From: Streptomyces sp. SCUT-3
GTDB taxonomy: Bacteria > Actinomycetota > Actinomycetes > Streptomycetales > Streptomycetaceae
NCBI RefSeq assembly: GCF_014083985.1
Contig: NZ_CP046907.1
Coordinates: forward strand, 2,894,001 to 2,958,000
DNA: 64,000 nucleotides
Direction: 5' to 3'
Shown here: positions 50,759 through 60,980 of the stretch, one piece after another
How the letters are laid out: every line of letters starts with the position of its first letter
Numbering within the stretch: the stretch's first letter is position 1
Program-made: the position numbers and the translations under genes
Notes under the pieces: model-generated
The model's input: the letters and a program-made list of their open reading frames with translations, nothing else
The model's database searches: none
Told to the model about the DNA's origin: nothing

Positions 50759-51406
50759 ATGAGCAGACTCCACGTGTTCGACCTGGACGGGACGCTGATA
50801 CACGGGACCGCGGCGCCGGTGGTCATCTCGCGCCGGCTCGGAGTCCTCGACGAGGTGCACGAGCTGGAGCGCGCCCTGCTGGCGGGGGAGATCGACCCGC
50901 CCGGCTACGCGGTGCGCGTCCACGCCCTGTGGGGCGGGCTGACCGAGGACGTGGTGGCCGAGGCGTTCGACGACGCTCCCTGGCTGGACGGCATCCGCGA
51001 GGTGTGGGCGGAGATCCGGGAGCGGGGCGAGTACTGCGCGGTGGTGTCGCTCTCCCCGGGGTTCTTCGTGGAGCGGCTGCTGGAGTGGGGCGCCCACGCC
51101 GCGCACGGCTCGCGCTTCCCCGCCGTGCCGTTCCGCGAGCCGATCGACCCCGCGGGCATCCTGACCGCCGCGGCCAAGGTGCGCATCGCGGACGAGCTGT
51201 GCGCGCGTTTCGGGGTGGGGTGGGACCGGTGCGTCGCCTACGGCGACTCGATGTCGGACGTGGAACTGTTCGGCGCGGTGTCGACGTCCGTCGCGGTCAA
51301 TGCGGACCACCACGTCGGCGGACTCGCCACGCACTCCTACACGGGCCGGGACCTGCGCGAGGCCTACGCCCTGGTGGCGGACGCGCACCCGTCCCCCGCC
51401 GGCTGA
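50759..51406 (+). CDS. HAD family phosphatase (SerB-like)
   Basis: 215-residue HAD hydrolase. Motif I HVFDLDGTLI (Asp nucleophile) at the N-terminus, motif II in VVSLSPGFF, and motif IV YGDSMSDVELFGAV near 170. It resembles phosphoserine phosphatase-like HAD-IB enzymes. ATG 50759; another in-frame ATG lies 12 bases upstream. Convergent with the Nudix gene. Confidence 0.85.
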   Translation: MSRLHVFDLDGTLIHGTAAPVVISRRLGVLDEVHELERALLAGEIDPPGYAVRVHALWGGLTEDVVAEAFDDAPWLDGIREVWAEIRERGEYCAVVSLSPGFFVERLLEWGAHAAHGSRFPAVPFREPIDPAGILTAAAKVRIADELCARFGVGWDRCVAYGDSMSDVELFGAVSTSVAVNADHHVGGLATHSYTGRDLREAYALVADAHPSPAG

Positions 51407-51411
51407 CGTCC

Positions 51412-51470
51412 GCCCCGCCGCGGTGCCTGCCCCGCCGCGGTGCCTGCCCCGCCGCGGTGCCCGCCCCGCC
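51412..51470. repeat. 17-bp tandem repeat
   Basis: About 3.5 copies of a 17-base unit beginning GCCCCGCCGCGGTGCC (51412, 51429, 51446, and a partial copy at 51463), located between convergent genes. Confidence 0.85.
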
Positions 51471-51522
51471 GGGGCGCACCTGCCGAGACGCGCCCGCCGA
51501 GACGCAGCCGCCGGGTGCAGCG

Positions 51523-51987
51523 TCAGCCGAGGTCGCGCGCGAGCAGCGCCCTGATCCCCTCGATGTTCGCGTCGAGGTAGGCGCGCAGCGATGCGGGGAC
51601 GACGTCGACGGAGGCGATCCCGGCCCGGGTGAAGGGGATGCGCACGATCTCGTACGTGCCGCAGGGTGCGTCGACCTCCGGGCCGTGCCGGCGGCCCACG
51701 TCCATCGACTCCAGGCGGCAGGCGAAGAAGTGCTGGATCTTCACTCCCCTGCGGCCGTCGTCGGTGACGTGTTCCACGGTGTCGACGAACGCCGGTACGA
51801 CGTCGGCGACCTTGCCGCCCAGCTCCTCGTCGACCTCGCGGTGGAGGGCGTCCACGACCGTGGGGTCCTCGGCCTCCACCCCGCCGCCGGGAGTGATCCA
51901 GTACGGCTCCATGCCGGGTTTGGTCCGCTTGATCAGGACCATGTGGTCACCGTCGAGGAGGATCGCCCGCGCTGTGCGCTTGACCAC
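51523..51987 (-). CDS. Nudix hydrolase
   Basis: 154 residues. The Nudix box runs GGGVEAEDPTVVDALHREVDEELG near residue 35 (split: GGGVEAEDP, then ALHREVDEELGG); the REVDEEL core is intact, but the position usually Glu before it is Pro. N-terminus VKRTARAILLDGDHMVLIKR fits small nucleotide-processing Nudix enzymes. GTG 51987 has GGAG 8 bases upstream; upstream ATGs were rejected for lack of a site. Confidence 0.85.
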   Translation of the reverse strand: MVKRTARAILLDGDHMVLIKRTKPGMEPYWITPGGGVEAEDPTVVDALHREVDEELGGKVADVVPAFVDTVEHVTDDGRRGVKIQHFFACRLESMDVGRRHGPEVDAPCGTYEIVRIPFTRAGIASVDVVPASLRAYLDANIEGIRALLARDLG

Positions 51988-52190
51988 CGTGCGTTCTCCG
52001 CCAGCCGGCGTTCCGGGCCGTTCGCCGCATTCACTGCCCATGTCACCCATGTCGCCCATGCAGGAGGTCTGCCGCCGGAAGGCGCTGGTGAAACGTGGGT
52101 GCTCCGCAAATCCGCGCCCCGCGCCCCGCGCCCCGCGTTTCCGCGCCCGTGTCCGGGCCCTGCGGTCGGCTCCGGGCCGTCGACGCTCCG

Positions 52191-53078
52191 CTACCACCTT
52201 GCGGCCGCGGAGAGAAGCCGGGCGTGGGCCCGGGCTATGTGCGGCCGGGCGAGGGTGCCGATCCTTGCGGAGAGGAAGTAGGTGCGCAGCGGGGGGACCG
52301 GCGGGTCCAGCAGGGCGACCAGCGTCCCGGCCTCCAGGTCGGCCCGGCACAGGTGGCGGGGTAACACGGCCAGTCCCGCCCCGGCCCGCACGCAGGCCAG
52401 GACCGCCCGCAGGTCCGGCACGACGACCGTGCCGTCCACCGACGGCCCGGTGTCGAAGACCGCGGACCAGTAGCGGGTGACCAGCGGCAGGTCCTCGCCC
52501 GTCTCGACGATCGGGATCCGTTCCAGTTCCTCGGGGCCGCGGCCGCCGGCGTCCGCCGCCCTCTCGGGGGACGCGACGAGCACGTACTCCTCGTCGCACA
52601 GCACCGTCGAGGTGAGCAGGCGGTCCTTGGGGCGGGTCAGGCCGACGGTCAGGTCGTAGTGGCCGGCGGCGAGGCCGGCGAGGTTCTCCTCGCCGCGCCC
52701 CAGGGCCACCCGCAGGGCCAGGCCCTCGCCCACCAGGGGGGCGAGGGCCGGGAGCACCCGGTGGGAGGCCAGCTCCGCCGGGACGGCCAGGTAGAGGGTG
52801 CGGGGGGAGTCGTCGTACAGGTCGGCCTGGGCTATCTCCAGCAGGGCGTCCAGGTGCGGGGCGACCTTGCGGGCGAGCTCGTCGCCGGCGGTCGTCGGGG
52901 ACACCCCGCGGGGCAGGCGCAGGAACAGCGGACGTCCGACCAGGCGTTCGAGGCTGCGGATCTGCCCGGTCACGGCGGGCTGGGACAGTCCCAGGAGCCG
53001 GGCGGCCCTGGTGAACGAGCCGGCTCGGTGCACCGTCACGAAGGTCCGCAACAGGGTCAGGTCCATCCGACGAATCAT
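52191..53078 (-). CDS. LysR family transcriptional regulator
   Basis: 295 residues: N-terminal winged helix-turn-helix (LRTFVTVHRAGSFTRAARLL, GLSQPAVTGQIRSLE), then a periplasmic-binding-fold effector domain to the end. ATG 53078 (MIRR) or 53066 (MDLTLL) are both possible; the second is the family-like start. Downstream of the gamma-lyase gene on the same strand. Its target is not obvious. Confidence 0.87.
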   Translation of the reverse strand: MIRRMDLTLLRTFVTVHRAGSFTRAARLLGLSQPAVTGQIRSLERLVGRPLFLRLPRGVSPTTAGDELARKVAPHLDALLEIAQADLYDDSPRTLYLAVPAELASHRVLPALAPLVGEGLALRVALGRGEENLAGLAAGHYDLTVGLTRPKDRLLTSTVLCDEEYVLVASPERAADAGGRGPEELERIPIVETGEDLPLVTRYWSAVFDTGPSVDGTVVVPDLRAVLACVRAGAGLAVLPRHLCRADLEAGTLVALLDPPVPPLRTYFLSARIGTLARPHIARAHARLLSAAARW

Positions 53079-53386
53079 CACCGGACACCGCCCGGCGGGG
53101 CAACGGTGCCCGGTGGTCCCCGGGGGTGCGCGCCGGAGTACGGAGCGATAAGCACGGTGATGGGCGAACACCGGATCAGTGATTGGACACTGACCCGTAG
53201 TCAATTACCTTTGTCATGTCAGCCGAGGGAATTCCTTCGGCCGGTCGGGGCGGTCCGAGCCACGAGGGGGGAGGTTCGGACCGCTTCCGCCTGCCCCGCC
53301 GCACCACTGCCCCGCGCCGCACCACTGCCCCGCCCCGTCCCGCGCTTTGCGCCGTGCCCCCCGCCGCCCGGCCGACGTCCCCGTGC
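53079..53386. other. gap between lysR and the gamma-lyase gene
   Basis: No gene seen. Contains an imperfect palindrome CCGAGGGAATTCCTTCGG (53223-53240), a possible minus-strand -35 TTGACT (53204-53199) for lysR with a CAGTG/CACTG inverted repeat (53177-53192), and two copies of an 18-base repeat (53299-53334). Confidence 0.45.
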
Positions 53387-54550
53387 CTACGCCCCGGCCG
53401 CCGCCTCCAGCGCCCCGAGGACGTCCCGCAGGATGTCCTCCGGGTCCTCCACGCCCACCGAGAAGCGGACGAACCCCGGTGCGACCGCGTCGCCGCCCCA
53501 GCGCCCGCGCCGCTCCGCCGTGCACTGCACGCTGCCGAAGCTCGTCGCCTCCGAGGTCAGCCGCAGCGCGGCCAGGAAGCGCTCCGCGAACCGCTGGTCC
53601 GGCAGGGTGAAGGAGACGACCGATCCGTAGCGGCGCATCTGCCGGGCGGCCTGCTCGTGCGAGGGGTCCTCCGCCAGCCCGGGGTGCCGTACGTCCGTCA
53701 CCTCCGGGCGCCCGCGCAGCGCACGCGCGAGCGCGACCGCGTTGGACGCCTGGCGGTCCACGCGCAATTGCAGTGTCGCCAGCGAGCGGTGCGCGAGCCA
53801 CGACTCCATCGGCCCGGGGATCGCCCCGACCGTCTTGCGCCAGTACCGCACGGAGGCGGCCAGCCGCTCGTCCCGGCAGGCCACGTAGCCGAGCAGGACG
53901 TCACCGTGGCCGGTCAGCGCCTTGGTGCCGCTGGCCACGGAGAAGTCCGCGCCCAGGTCCAGGGGGCGCTGGCCCAGCGGGGTCGCCAGGGTGTTGTCGA
54001 CGGCGACCAGCGCGCCGGCCGCGTGCGCGGCGTCCGCCAGCCGCCGGATGTCGCACACGTCCAGTCCGGGGTTGGAGGGGCTCTCGATCCACAGCAGCCG
54101 GGCGCCGTCGAGCAGCCGCTCCTGCGCGTCGCCCGCCGTCGGGGCCATGCGCACCTCGGCCCCGTAGGACTCCAGGCGTTCGCGCAGCGAACGGGTCGCC
54201 TGGTAGCAGTCGGTGGGCAGTACGACCACGTCCCCGGTGCGGACCTGGCCCAGCAGCACCGAGGAGATGGCGGCCATCCCGGAGGAGAACACCACCGTCT
54301 CCGCGGGCTCGTCGGGGGACTCCAGTTCGCCGATCGCGCGTTCCAGGAGGGTCCAGGTGGGGTTCTCGTCCCGCCCGTAGGTGTACGGCCCGGTCGGCTC
54401 CCCGGGCAGGTGGTAGTGGGCGGCGAAGACCGGGCCGGGGAGCGAGGGCGTGTACGGCTCGTGGCCGGGCCGGCCCGCGTGCACGGCCCTGGTCCCCTCG
54501 CCCGTCCCGCCGCCCGTCCCCGCGTCCGTCGTGTGCTGCCGCTCGTCCAT
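53387..54550 (-). CDS. cystathionine gamma-lyase/synthase-like PLP enzyme
   Basis: 387-residue Cys/Met-metabolism PLP enzyme. PLP-binding motifs: SSGMAAISSVLLGQVRTGD near residue 90, IESPSNPGLDVCDIRR near 155, and the Schiff-base Lys in SVASGTKALTGHGD near 205. Active-site YTYGRDENPTW is conserved. It could be a gamma-lyase, gamma-synthase or methionine lyase; sequence alone does not decide. ATG 54550 with GGGAGA upstream. Divergent from ssgR. Confidence 0.9.
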   Translation of the reverse strand: MDERQHTTDAGTGGGTGEGTRAVHAGRPGHEPYTPSLPGPVFAAHYHLPGEPTGPYTYGRDENPTWTLLERAIGELESPDEPAETVVFSSGMAAISSVLLGQVRTGDVVVLPTDCYQATRSLRERLESYGAEVRMAPTAGDAQERLLDGARLLWIESPSNPGLDVCDIRRLADAAHAAGALVAVDNTLATPLGQRPLDLGADFSVASGTKALTGHGDVLLGYVACRDERLAASVRYWRKTVGAIPGPMESWLAHRSLATLQLRVDRQASNAVALARALRGRPEVTDVRHPGLAEDPSHEQAARQMRRYGSVVSFTLPDQRFAERFLAALRLTSEATSFGSVQCTAERRGRWGGDAVAPGFVRFSVGVEDPEDILRDVLGALEAAAGA

Positions 54551-54678
54551 GGTCGTCTCCCGGGGGTGGGTGGCTGTTCCCGCCATTGAAACCGACAGCC
54601 GGACGGAAGGGCTCCTTCCGGGTGTGGTGCAATGGCCGGCCGGGACGGTCGGGACGGTACGGGCGAGGAGTCGGTGAG

Positions 54679-55440
54679 GTGGCGGGAGGCGGCGGTCCGA
54701 CGCTGATCGGGTCGGTCCAGCGGGCGCTGCGCCTGCTGGAGGCGGTGGGGGCGCAGGAGGAGGGGGCCACGGCCAAGCAGCTGGCCCGTCGTGCCGGACT
54801 GCCCCTGGCCACCGCCTACCACCTGCTGCGCACCCTCGTCCACGAGGGCTACCTGCGGCGGGAGGGAGGGGTCTACCGGATCGGTGAGGCGGTGGGCGAC
54901 CTGTCCCGCGCGTCCAGCCAGCAGTGGGGGCGCCGGGACCTGCGGGCCGCGCTGCACGACCTGCGCGACGACCTCGGCGCGGCGACGTACTTCGCCGTCT
55001 ACCGCGACGGGGAGGTGGACGTGGTCGACGTCGCCTGCGGGCCGGGCACGCCCGCGGTGGAGGAGTGGGCCGACTTCCGCGCCACCGCGCACGCCCACGC
55101 GCTCGGCCAGTGCCTGCTGGCCCAGCTGGGCGAGGAGGCGCGGCGCGACCACCTGGCGCGCCACCCGATGACGGCCCTCACCCCGCGCACCGTGACCGAC
55201 CGGGATGTGCTGCTGCGGCGGCTGGCCGCGAACCGGGGGGCCGCGCCGGTCACGGAGGTGCAGGAGTACGCGCTGGGCGCGGTGTGCGCGGCGGTGCCCG
55301 TACGGGTGGGCGCGGGCGTCGCCGCCATCGGGCTCTCGCTGCCGGTGGAGGAGAAGCAGCGGCTGGGCGAGGTGTCCGGGGAGCTGCACCGGCGGACCGG
55401 CAGGATCCTGGGCGACCTCACCTTCTCGTTCACCATTTGA
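54679..55440 (+). CDS. ssgR: IclR family regulator SsgR
   Basis: 253-residue IclR-type regulator with N-terminal winged helix (LIGSVQRALRLLEAVGAQEE; ATAKQLARRAGLPLATAYHL) and C-terminal effector domain (AVYRDGEVDVVDVACGPGTP). Immediately upstream of an ssgA-like gene, as in Streptomyces, where SsgR activates ssgA for sporulation septation. GTG 54679 with GAGGAG 8 bases upstream. The symbol rests on this synteny. Confidence 0.82.
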   Translation: MAGGGGPTLIGSVQRALRLLEAVGAQEEGATAKQLARRAGLPLATAYHLLRTLVHEGYLRREGGVYRIGEAVGDLSRASSQQWGRRDLRAALHDLRDDLGAATYFAVYRDGEVDVVDVACGPGTPAVEEWADFRATAHAHALGQCLLAQLGEEARRDHLARHPMTALTPRTVTDRDVLLRRLAANRGAAPVTEVQEYALGAVCAAVPVRVGAGVAAIGLSLPVEEKQRLGEVSGELHRRTGRILGDLTFSFTI

Positions 55441-55488
55441 AAAATATCGCCTTACCAGCCTCTGGACACGCCCGGACGATGGGTGATT

Positions 55489-55854
55489 ATGCAGAGTTCG
55501 GTGAGCACCCAGGTGCCCATGACCTTCCTCGTCACCCAGGAGCGCTCGTTCCGAGTCCTGGTGGACCTCCTCTTCACACCGCAGGACCCGGACGCGGTCC
55601 GCTTCCAGTACCAGCTCCCGGGGGAGGAGCCCGTGCGGTGGGTCCTTCCCCGGCGGCTGCTGGCCGACGGCCTGGGCACCCCCGTGGCGTCGGGGCCGGT
55701 GCGCATCGAGCCGACCGGGATCGACGGCCCGGCGCAGGTCCTGTTCAGCCTGCAGGGCCGGCGGGGCACCGCGCGCTTCAGGAGCCGGGTCCAGCCGATC
55801 GCGGCCTTCCTCAACCGCACCGCCCCGGCCGCGGCCCCGCCGGGCCGGCGGTGA
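55489..55854 (+). CDS. ssgA: SsgA-like sporulation/cell division protein
   Basis: 121-residue SsgA-like protein (SALP), controlling septum placement in sporulating streptomycetes. The family pattern is visible: MTFLVTQERSFRVLVDLLF, then DPDAVRFQYQLPG and WVLPRRLLADGLGTP. It ends after AFLNRTAP, about 15 residues shorter than S. coelicolor SsgA (136) and without its acidic C-terminal helix. ATG 55489 was chosen; 55519 is possible. Short AT-rich stretch upstream. Confidence 0.78.
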   Translation: MQSSVSTQVPMTFLVTQERSFRVLVDLLFTPQDPDAVRFQYQLPGEEPVRWVLPRRLLADGLGTPVASGPVRIEPTGIDGPAQVLFSLQGRRGTARFRSRVQPIAAFLNRTAPAAAPPGRR

Positions 55855-55880
55855 TCGCCCGGTGATCCGCTCCGGGCCGG

Positions 55881-56258
55881 TCAGTCCCTGTCCGGGAGCA
55901 CCACGTTCACGGCCCAGGAGACCACGCTGACGATCAGCGCCCCCCAGAAGGCGGCCCAGAAGCCGTCCACGTGGAAGGTGAGACCCGTCTGGTCCGACAG
56001 CCACGACGTGAGCCACAGCATCAGCGCGTTCACCACCAGGGTGAACAGCCCCAGCGTCAGGATGAACAACGGCAGCGACAGCAGGCTGACCACCGGCTTG
56101 ACCAGCCAGTTGACCAGCCCGAAGAGGAGCGCCACCAGGATCAGCGTGAGCACGGTGCCCCAGGTGCCGTCGCCGGTCAGCTCGATCCCGCCGACCAGCC
56201 AGGCTGCCACGGCGATGGCCACCGCGTTGGCCACGGTCTGGAATGTGAAAGTCTTCAT
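55881..56258 (-). CDS. phage holin family protein (mycobacterial 4 TM type)
   Basis: 125 residues with four hydrophobic helices (NAVAIAVAAWLVGGIEL, LTLILVALLFGLVNWLVKPV, LSLPLFILTLGLFTLVVNAL, AAFWGALIVSVVSWAVNVVL). Family PF04020 is named holin but is widespread in chromosomes and has no proven lytic role. ATG 56258 lacks a ribosome-binding site. Confidence 0.85.
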   Translation of the reverse strand: MKTFTFQTVANAVAIAVAAWLVGGIELTGDGTWGTVLTLILVALLFGLVNWLVKPVVSLLSLPLFILTLGLFTLVVNALMLWLTSWLSDQTGLTFHVDGFWAAFWGALIVSVVSWAVNVVLPDRD

Positions 56259-56306
56259 GACGCGATCGTGGCAGACCGTGCTCACCGCGTGGGAGAAGGA
56301 ATCGGC

Positions 56307-56624
56307 ATGAAGGTGTTCCGGCTTGACGACCTCGAGGCCGAGAGGGCCGCGAACGACGGGGCCTACCTGCGGTTCCTCCGCGAGCGGACCATGTCCGCGG
56401 GCCTGTACGCCCTCGGCCCCGGGGACCTGGACCCCCAGACGCCGCACGAGCAGGACGAGATCTACATGGTCGTCAGCGGACGCGCCTCGCTGACGGTCGG
56501 CGAGGAGACGACCCAGGTGGCGCGCGGCAGCGTGGTCTACGTCCCGGCCCGCACGCCGCACCGCTTCCACCACATCACCGAGGAGCTGCGGGTGATGGTG
56601 GTCTTCTCCCCGCCGGAGGGATGA
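56307..56624 (+). CDS. cupin domain protein
   Basis: 105-residue single cupin. Motif 1 is PHEQDEIYMVVSGRASLTVG (His and Glu ligands), motif 2 PARTPHRFHHITEEL. Could bind a metal for dioxygenase or isomerase chemistry; substrate unknown. ATG 56307 with GAAGGA upstream. Divergent from the holin-family gene. Confidence 0.85.
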   Translation: MKVFRLDDLEAERAANDGAYLRFLRERTMSAGLYALGPGDLDPQTPHEQDEIYMVVSGRASLTVGEETTQVARGSVVYVPARTPHRFHHITEELRVMVVFSPPEG

Positions 56625-56761
56625 CGGCCGCCGGCCCCCACCCGTAGGGGGGCGCTCAGGGGCGGGTGGGGCCCGGGAGCCCTCCCGGCCGCCCGCCCCG
56701 GGGCCTAGCATCGGGAGCAGGTGCATCGGGAGCAGGTGCGCCGCAGGAGGACGGGAGAGCC

Positions 56762-56968
56762 GTGGTGAAGGAAATGCTGGAGAGCCTGCCGGGCTGGGTG
56801 AAGTGGGTGGCGATACCGCTCGTCGCCCTCTTCGTGTTCGGCGGCTTCGTCACCAGTGTGCTCGGTTTTCTCTTCGGGCTGCTGTTCAAGGTGCTGCTCT
56901 TCGTGGCCCTGGTGGGCGCGCTGATCCTCGTGGTGAAGAAGTTCGGGGCCGGGTCCGGCCGGGACTAG
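56762..56968 (+). CDS. small membrane protein (DUF5326-like)
   Basis: 68 residues, two hydrophobic segments (KWVAIPLVALFVFGGFV; LGFLFGLLFKVLLFVALVGA) ending KKFGAGSGRD. The pattern matches small Streptomyces DUF5326 proteins. GTG 56762 or 56765 with GGGAGA upstream. Confidence 0.7.
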   Translation: MVKEMLESLPGWVKWVAIPLVALFVFGGFVTSVLGFLFGLLFKVLLFVALVGALILVVKKFGAGSGRD

Positions 56969-56975
56969 GACCACC

Positions 56976-56996
56976 GGCCGGTCCCGGCGACCGGCC
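56976..56996. terminator. hairpin between small membrane gene and YibE/F gene
   Basis: 8-base-pair stem GGCCGGTC / GACCGGCC with loop CCGGC, between convergent genes. Confidence 0.55.
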
Positions 56997-57019
56997 CCGG
57001 GGACCGGCGCCTCCGGCGA

Positions 57020-58384
57020 CTAGCGCCGCCGGCGGCGGCCCCGGCCCTGCAGGGCCTTGGCGGGCCACAGGGCGGACTGGGACGGGCCCCGCCCGGGCGA
57101 CGCCGGGTCGTGGCTCCCGTGCCCTCCGTGCCCGCCACTGCCACCGCCGTTCCCCGGGCCGGCGGGACCTCCGGAACCGCCGGAACCGCCGGCTTCCCGG
57201 GCCGGCCGGTCGGCCGTCACCACCAGCGCGGCCAGCGCGGTGGTGACCGGAACCGACGCCACCAGGCCGATGCTGCCCACCAGGGTGCGCACGATCTCCT
57301 CGGCGATGATCTCGCTGGTGGCGACCGTGGCCACGTCGCTGCGCGCGATCGAGAACAGCAGCAGCATGGGCAGCGCGGCGCCCGCGTAGGCCAGCACCAG
57401 GGTGTTGACCGTCGAGGCGATGTGGTCCCGGCCGATCCGCACCCCGGCCTGGTACAGCCGGCGCACGCTCATCGTCGGGTCGGCCTGCTTCAGCTCCCAC
57501 ACCGCCGACGTCTGGGTGACCGTCACGTCGTCGAGGACGCCGAGCGAGCCGATGATGATGCCGGCCAGCAGCAGGCCGCGGATCTCGATGTCCGGGTAGA
57601 GCGAGTGCACCAGGCCGGTCTCGTCCGAGGTGTTGCCGGTCAGCAGCGCCCAGTCGATGAACAGGGAGCCCAGCAGGCCGATCAGGACCAGGGACACCAG
57701 CGTTCCCAGCACCGCCACCGAGGTGCGGGCGGTGAACCCGTGGCACATGTACAGCGCGACCAGCATGATCGCGCTGCCGCCCACGATCGCCACCAGCAGC
57801 GGGTTCGCGCCCTGCAGGATCGCGGGCAGGATGAAGAGGGTCAGCAGGGCGAAGCTGATCCCCAGGCTGATCAGCGCCATCAGGCCGCGCAGCCGTCCGA
57901 CGGCGACCACCGCCACCGCGAAGACCGCGGCCAGCAGCGTTATCGGCACGCCGCGCTGCACGTCCCGCACCGAGTACTGCAACTCCCGCGGCGCGTCGGG
58001 CGCGTACGCCACCACCACACCCTGCCCGGTCTCGAAGCGGCGCAGCTGGTCGGGCTGGACGACCTCCTGGAAGGTGCGCCCGGTGTGCGGGCCGGTCGTC
58101 ACCTCGATGGTCGCCGTCTGGCAGCGGCCCTTCCCCTCGACGTTCACCTTCGCGCAGGGAACGTCCACGACCCGCGTGACCCGTGCCTCCTGCGTCTGCT
58201 GGTCGAAGCCGACCCCGGTCCGCTCGTGCGGTGGAACGCCCCCGGGCCACAGCAGGACCAGCCCCGCCAGCACGGCGGTGGCGAACGGCACGAGCACCGC
58301 CGCGATCACCCTGCGCAGGTGCGAGGAGACGGGGGCCGCGGGCCCGTGGGCGTGGGCGTGACTGTGACTGTGCGCGTTGTCCAC
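57020..58384 (-). CDS. YibE/F family membrane protein
   Basis: 454 residues. His-rich cytoplasmic N-terminus (HSHSHAHAHG), one helix, an extracytoplasmic region with two cysteines (VVDVPCAKVNVEGKGRCQTA), then the YibE/F core of about seven helices, including LGVLDDVTVTQTSAVWEL. A Gly-rich then Arg-rich tail. Function not established; some models suggest transport. GTG 58384. Confidence 0.85.
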   Translation of the reverse strand: MDNAHSHSHAHAHGPAAPVSSHLRRVIAAVLVPFATAVLAGLVLLWPGGVPPHERTGVGFDQQTQEARVTRVVDVPCAKVNVEGKGRCQTATIEVTTGPHTGRTFQEVVQPDQLRRFETGQGVVVAYAPDAPRELQYSVRDVQRGVPITLLAAVFAVAVVAVGRLRGLMALISLGISFALLTLFILPAILQGANPLLVAIVGGSAIMLVALYMCHGFTARTSVAVLGTLVSLVLIGLLGSLFIDWALLTGNTSDETGLVHSLYPDIEIRGLLLAGIIIGSLGVLDDVTVTQTSAVWELKQADPTMSVRRLYQAGVRIGRDHIASTVNTLVLAYAGAALPMLLLFSIARSDVATVATSEIIAEEIVRTLVGSIGLVASVPVTTALAALVVTADRPAREAGGSGGSGGPAGPGNGGGSGGHGGHGSHDPASPGRGPSQSALWPAKALQGRGRRRRR

Positions 58385-58454
58385 CGGGGCATCATCGCAA
58401 GACCCACTGTTGCGGTCGCGCAGGCAGGTACTACGGTGGGCCCGTCTTTGCCAT

Positions 58455-60360
<1,906 letters not shown>

Positions 60361-60372
60361 CCTGGGCGAACG

Positions 60373-60413
60373 AGGCTGACCGATGGCATTCCGGGGGAGT
60401 CGTCGGTCAGCCT
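60373..60413 (+). terminator. thiC terminator
   Basis: 11-base arms AGGCTGACCGA (60373-60383) and TCGGTCAGCCT (60403-60413), 19-base loop, 12 bases after the thiC stop. Confidence 0.7.
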
Positions 60414-60507
60414 TCGTCGTTCTGCGGACTGATCTTTTGACGTCGGAGCGTCCACCGGCGCATGTCGGGGACGCTCGGACAGCCGCAGTCGGCTGGAGCA
60501 GACAAGG

Positions 60508-60978
60508 TCAGCCGAGGTAGGGCTGCACGCGGCGCTCCATGAAGTGGCGGAGTCTGAGCCGCTGTGTGTGGTGCATCGGAAGTGCGTTCAGTTCGTCTGG
60601 ACGGACGAACCGTAGCTCCGTCGACTCGTCGGAGATCGCCAGTTCTCCGCCGACAATCCGCGCGGTGAAGCAAACGTTGAACTGCCGACGCACCTCGCCA
60701 TCCGTGTAGGCGATGATGTGCCTCGGGTCGGTGTACGTGCCGACCAGCCCCGTGATCTCCACGTCCAAGCCGGTCTCTTCCTTGACCTCGCGGACGGCCG
60801 TGCCGGGGAGAGAGTCGGTGAGATCCATGCCCCCGCCGGGGAGGGCCCACAGATCGTTGTCGCGTCGACGCTGGAGCAGGATGCGCCCCTGCTCGTCGGT
60901 GACGACGGCCGAAGCTGCGACAACCATGCTGTTCGGCTTGGGCGCGTTCGGGTCGTCGTAGTACTCGGTCCGTGCCAT
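60508..60978 (-). CDS. Nudix hydrolase
   Basis: 156 residues. Nudix box GGGMDLTDSLPGTAVREVKEETGL (in parts: GGGMDLTDSL and AVREVKEETGL) near residue 55. Begins ARTEYYDDPNAPKPNSM and has IIAYTDGEVRRQFNV and FVRPDELNAL as in ADP-ribose/NTP-type Nudix enzymes. ATG 60978 with GAGGGG upstream, 2 bases after the XRE gene, so the two form an operon. A Nudix protein (Pif) blocks redundant transfer in pSAM2, but similarity to it is not established here. Confidence 0.85.
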   Translation of the reverse strand: MARTEYYDDPNAPKPNSMVVAASAVVTDEQGRILLQRRRDNDLWALPGGGMDLTDSLPGTAVREVKEETGLDVEITGLVGTYTDPRHIIAYTDGEVRRQFNVCFTARIVGGELAISDESTELRFVRPDELNALPMHHTQRLRLRHFMERRVQPYLG

Positions 60979-60980
60979 GG

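Noticed and set aside
51988-52059. ATG starts upstream of the Nudix gene (repeated Met-Gly-Asp)
   Set aside because: No ribosome-binding site; the GTG at 51987 has one at good distance and begins at the conserved domain.
60361-60507. tRNA gene or attachment site marking an integrative element
   Set aside because: No tRNA-like cloverleaf or duplicated flank is visible in the window.
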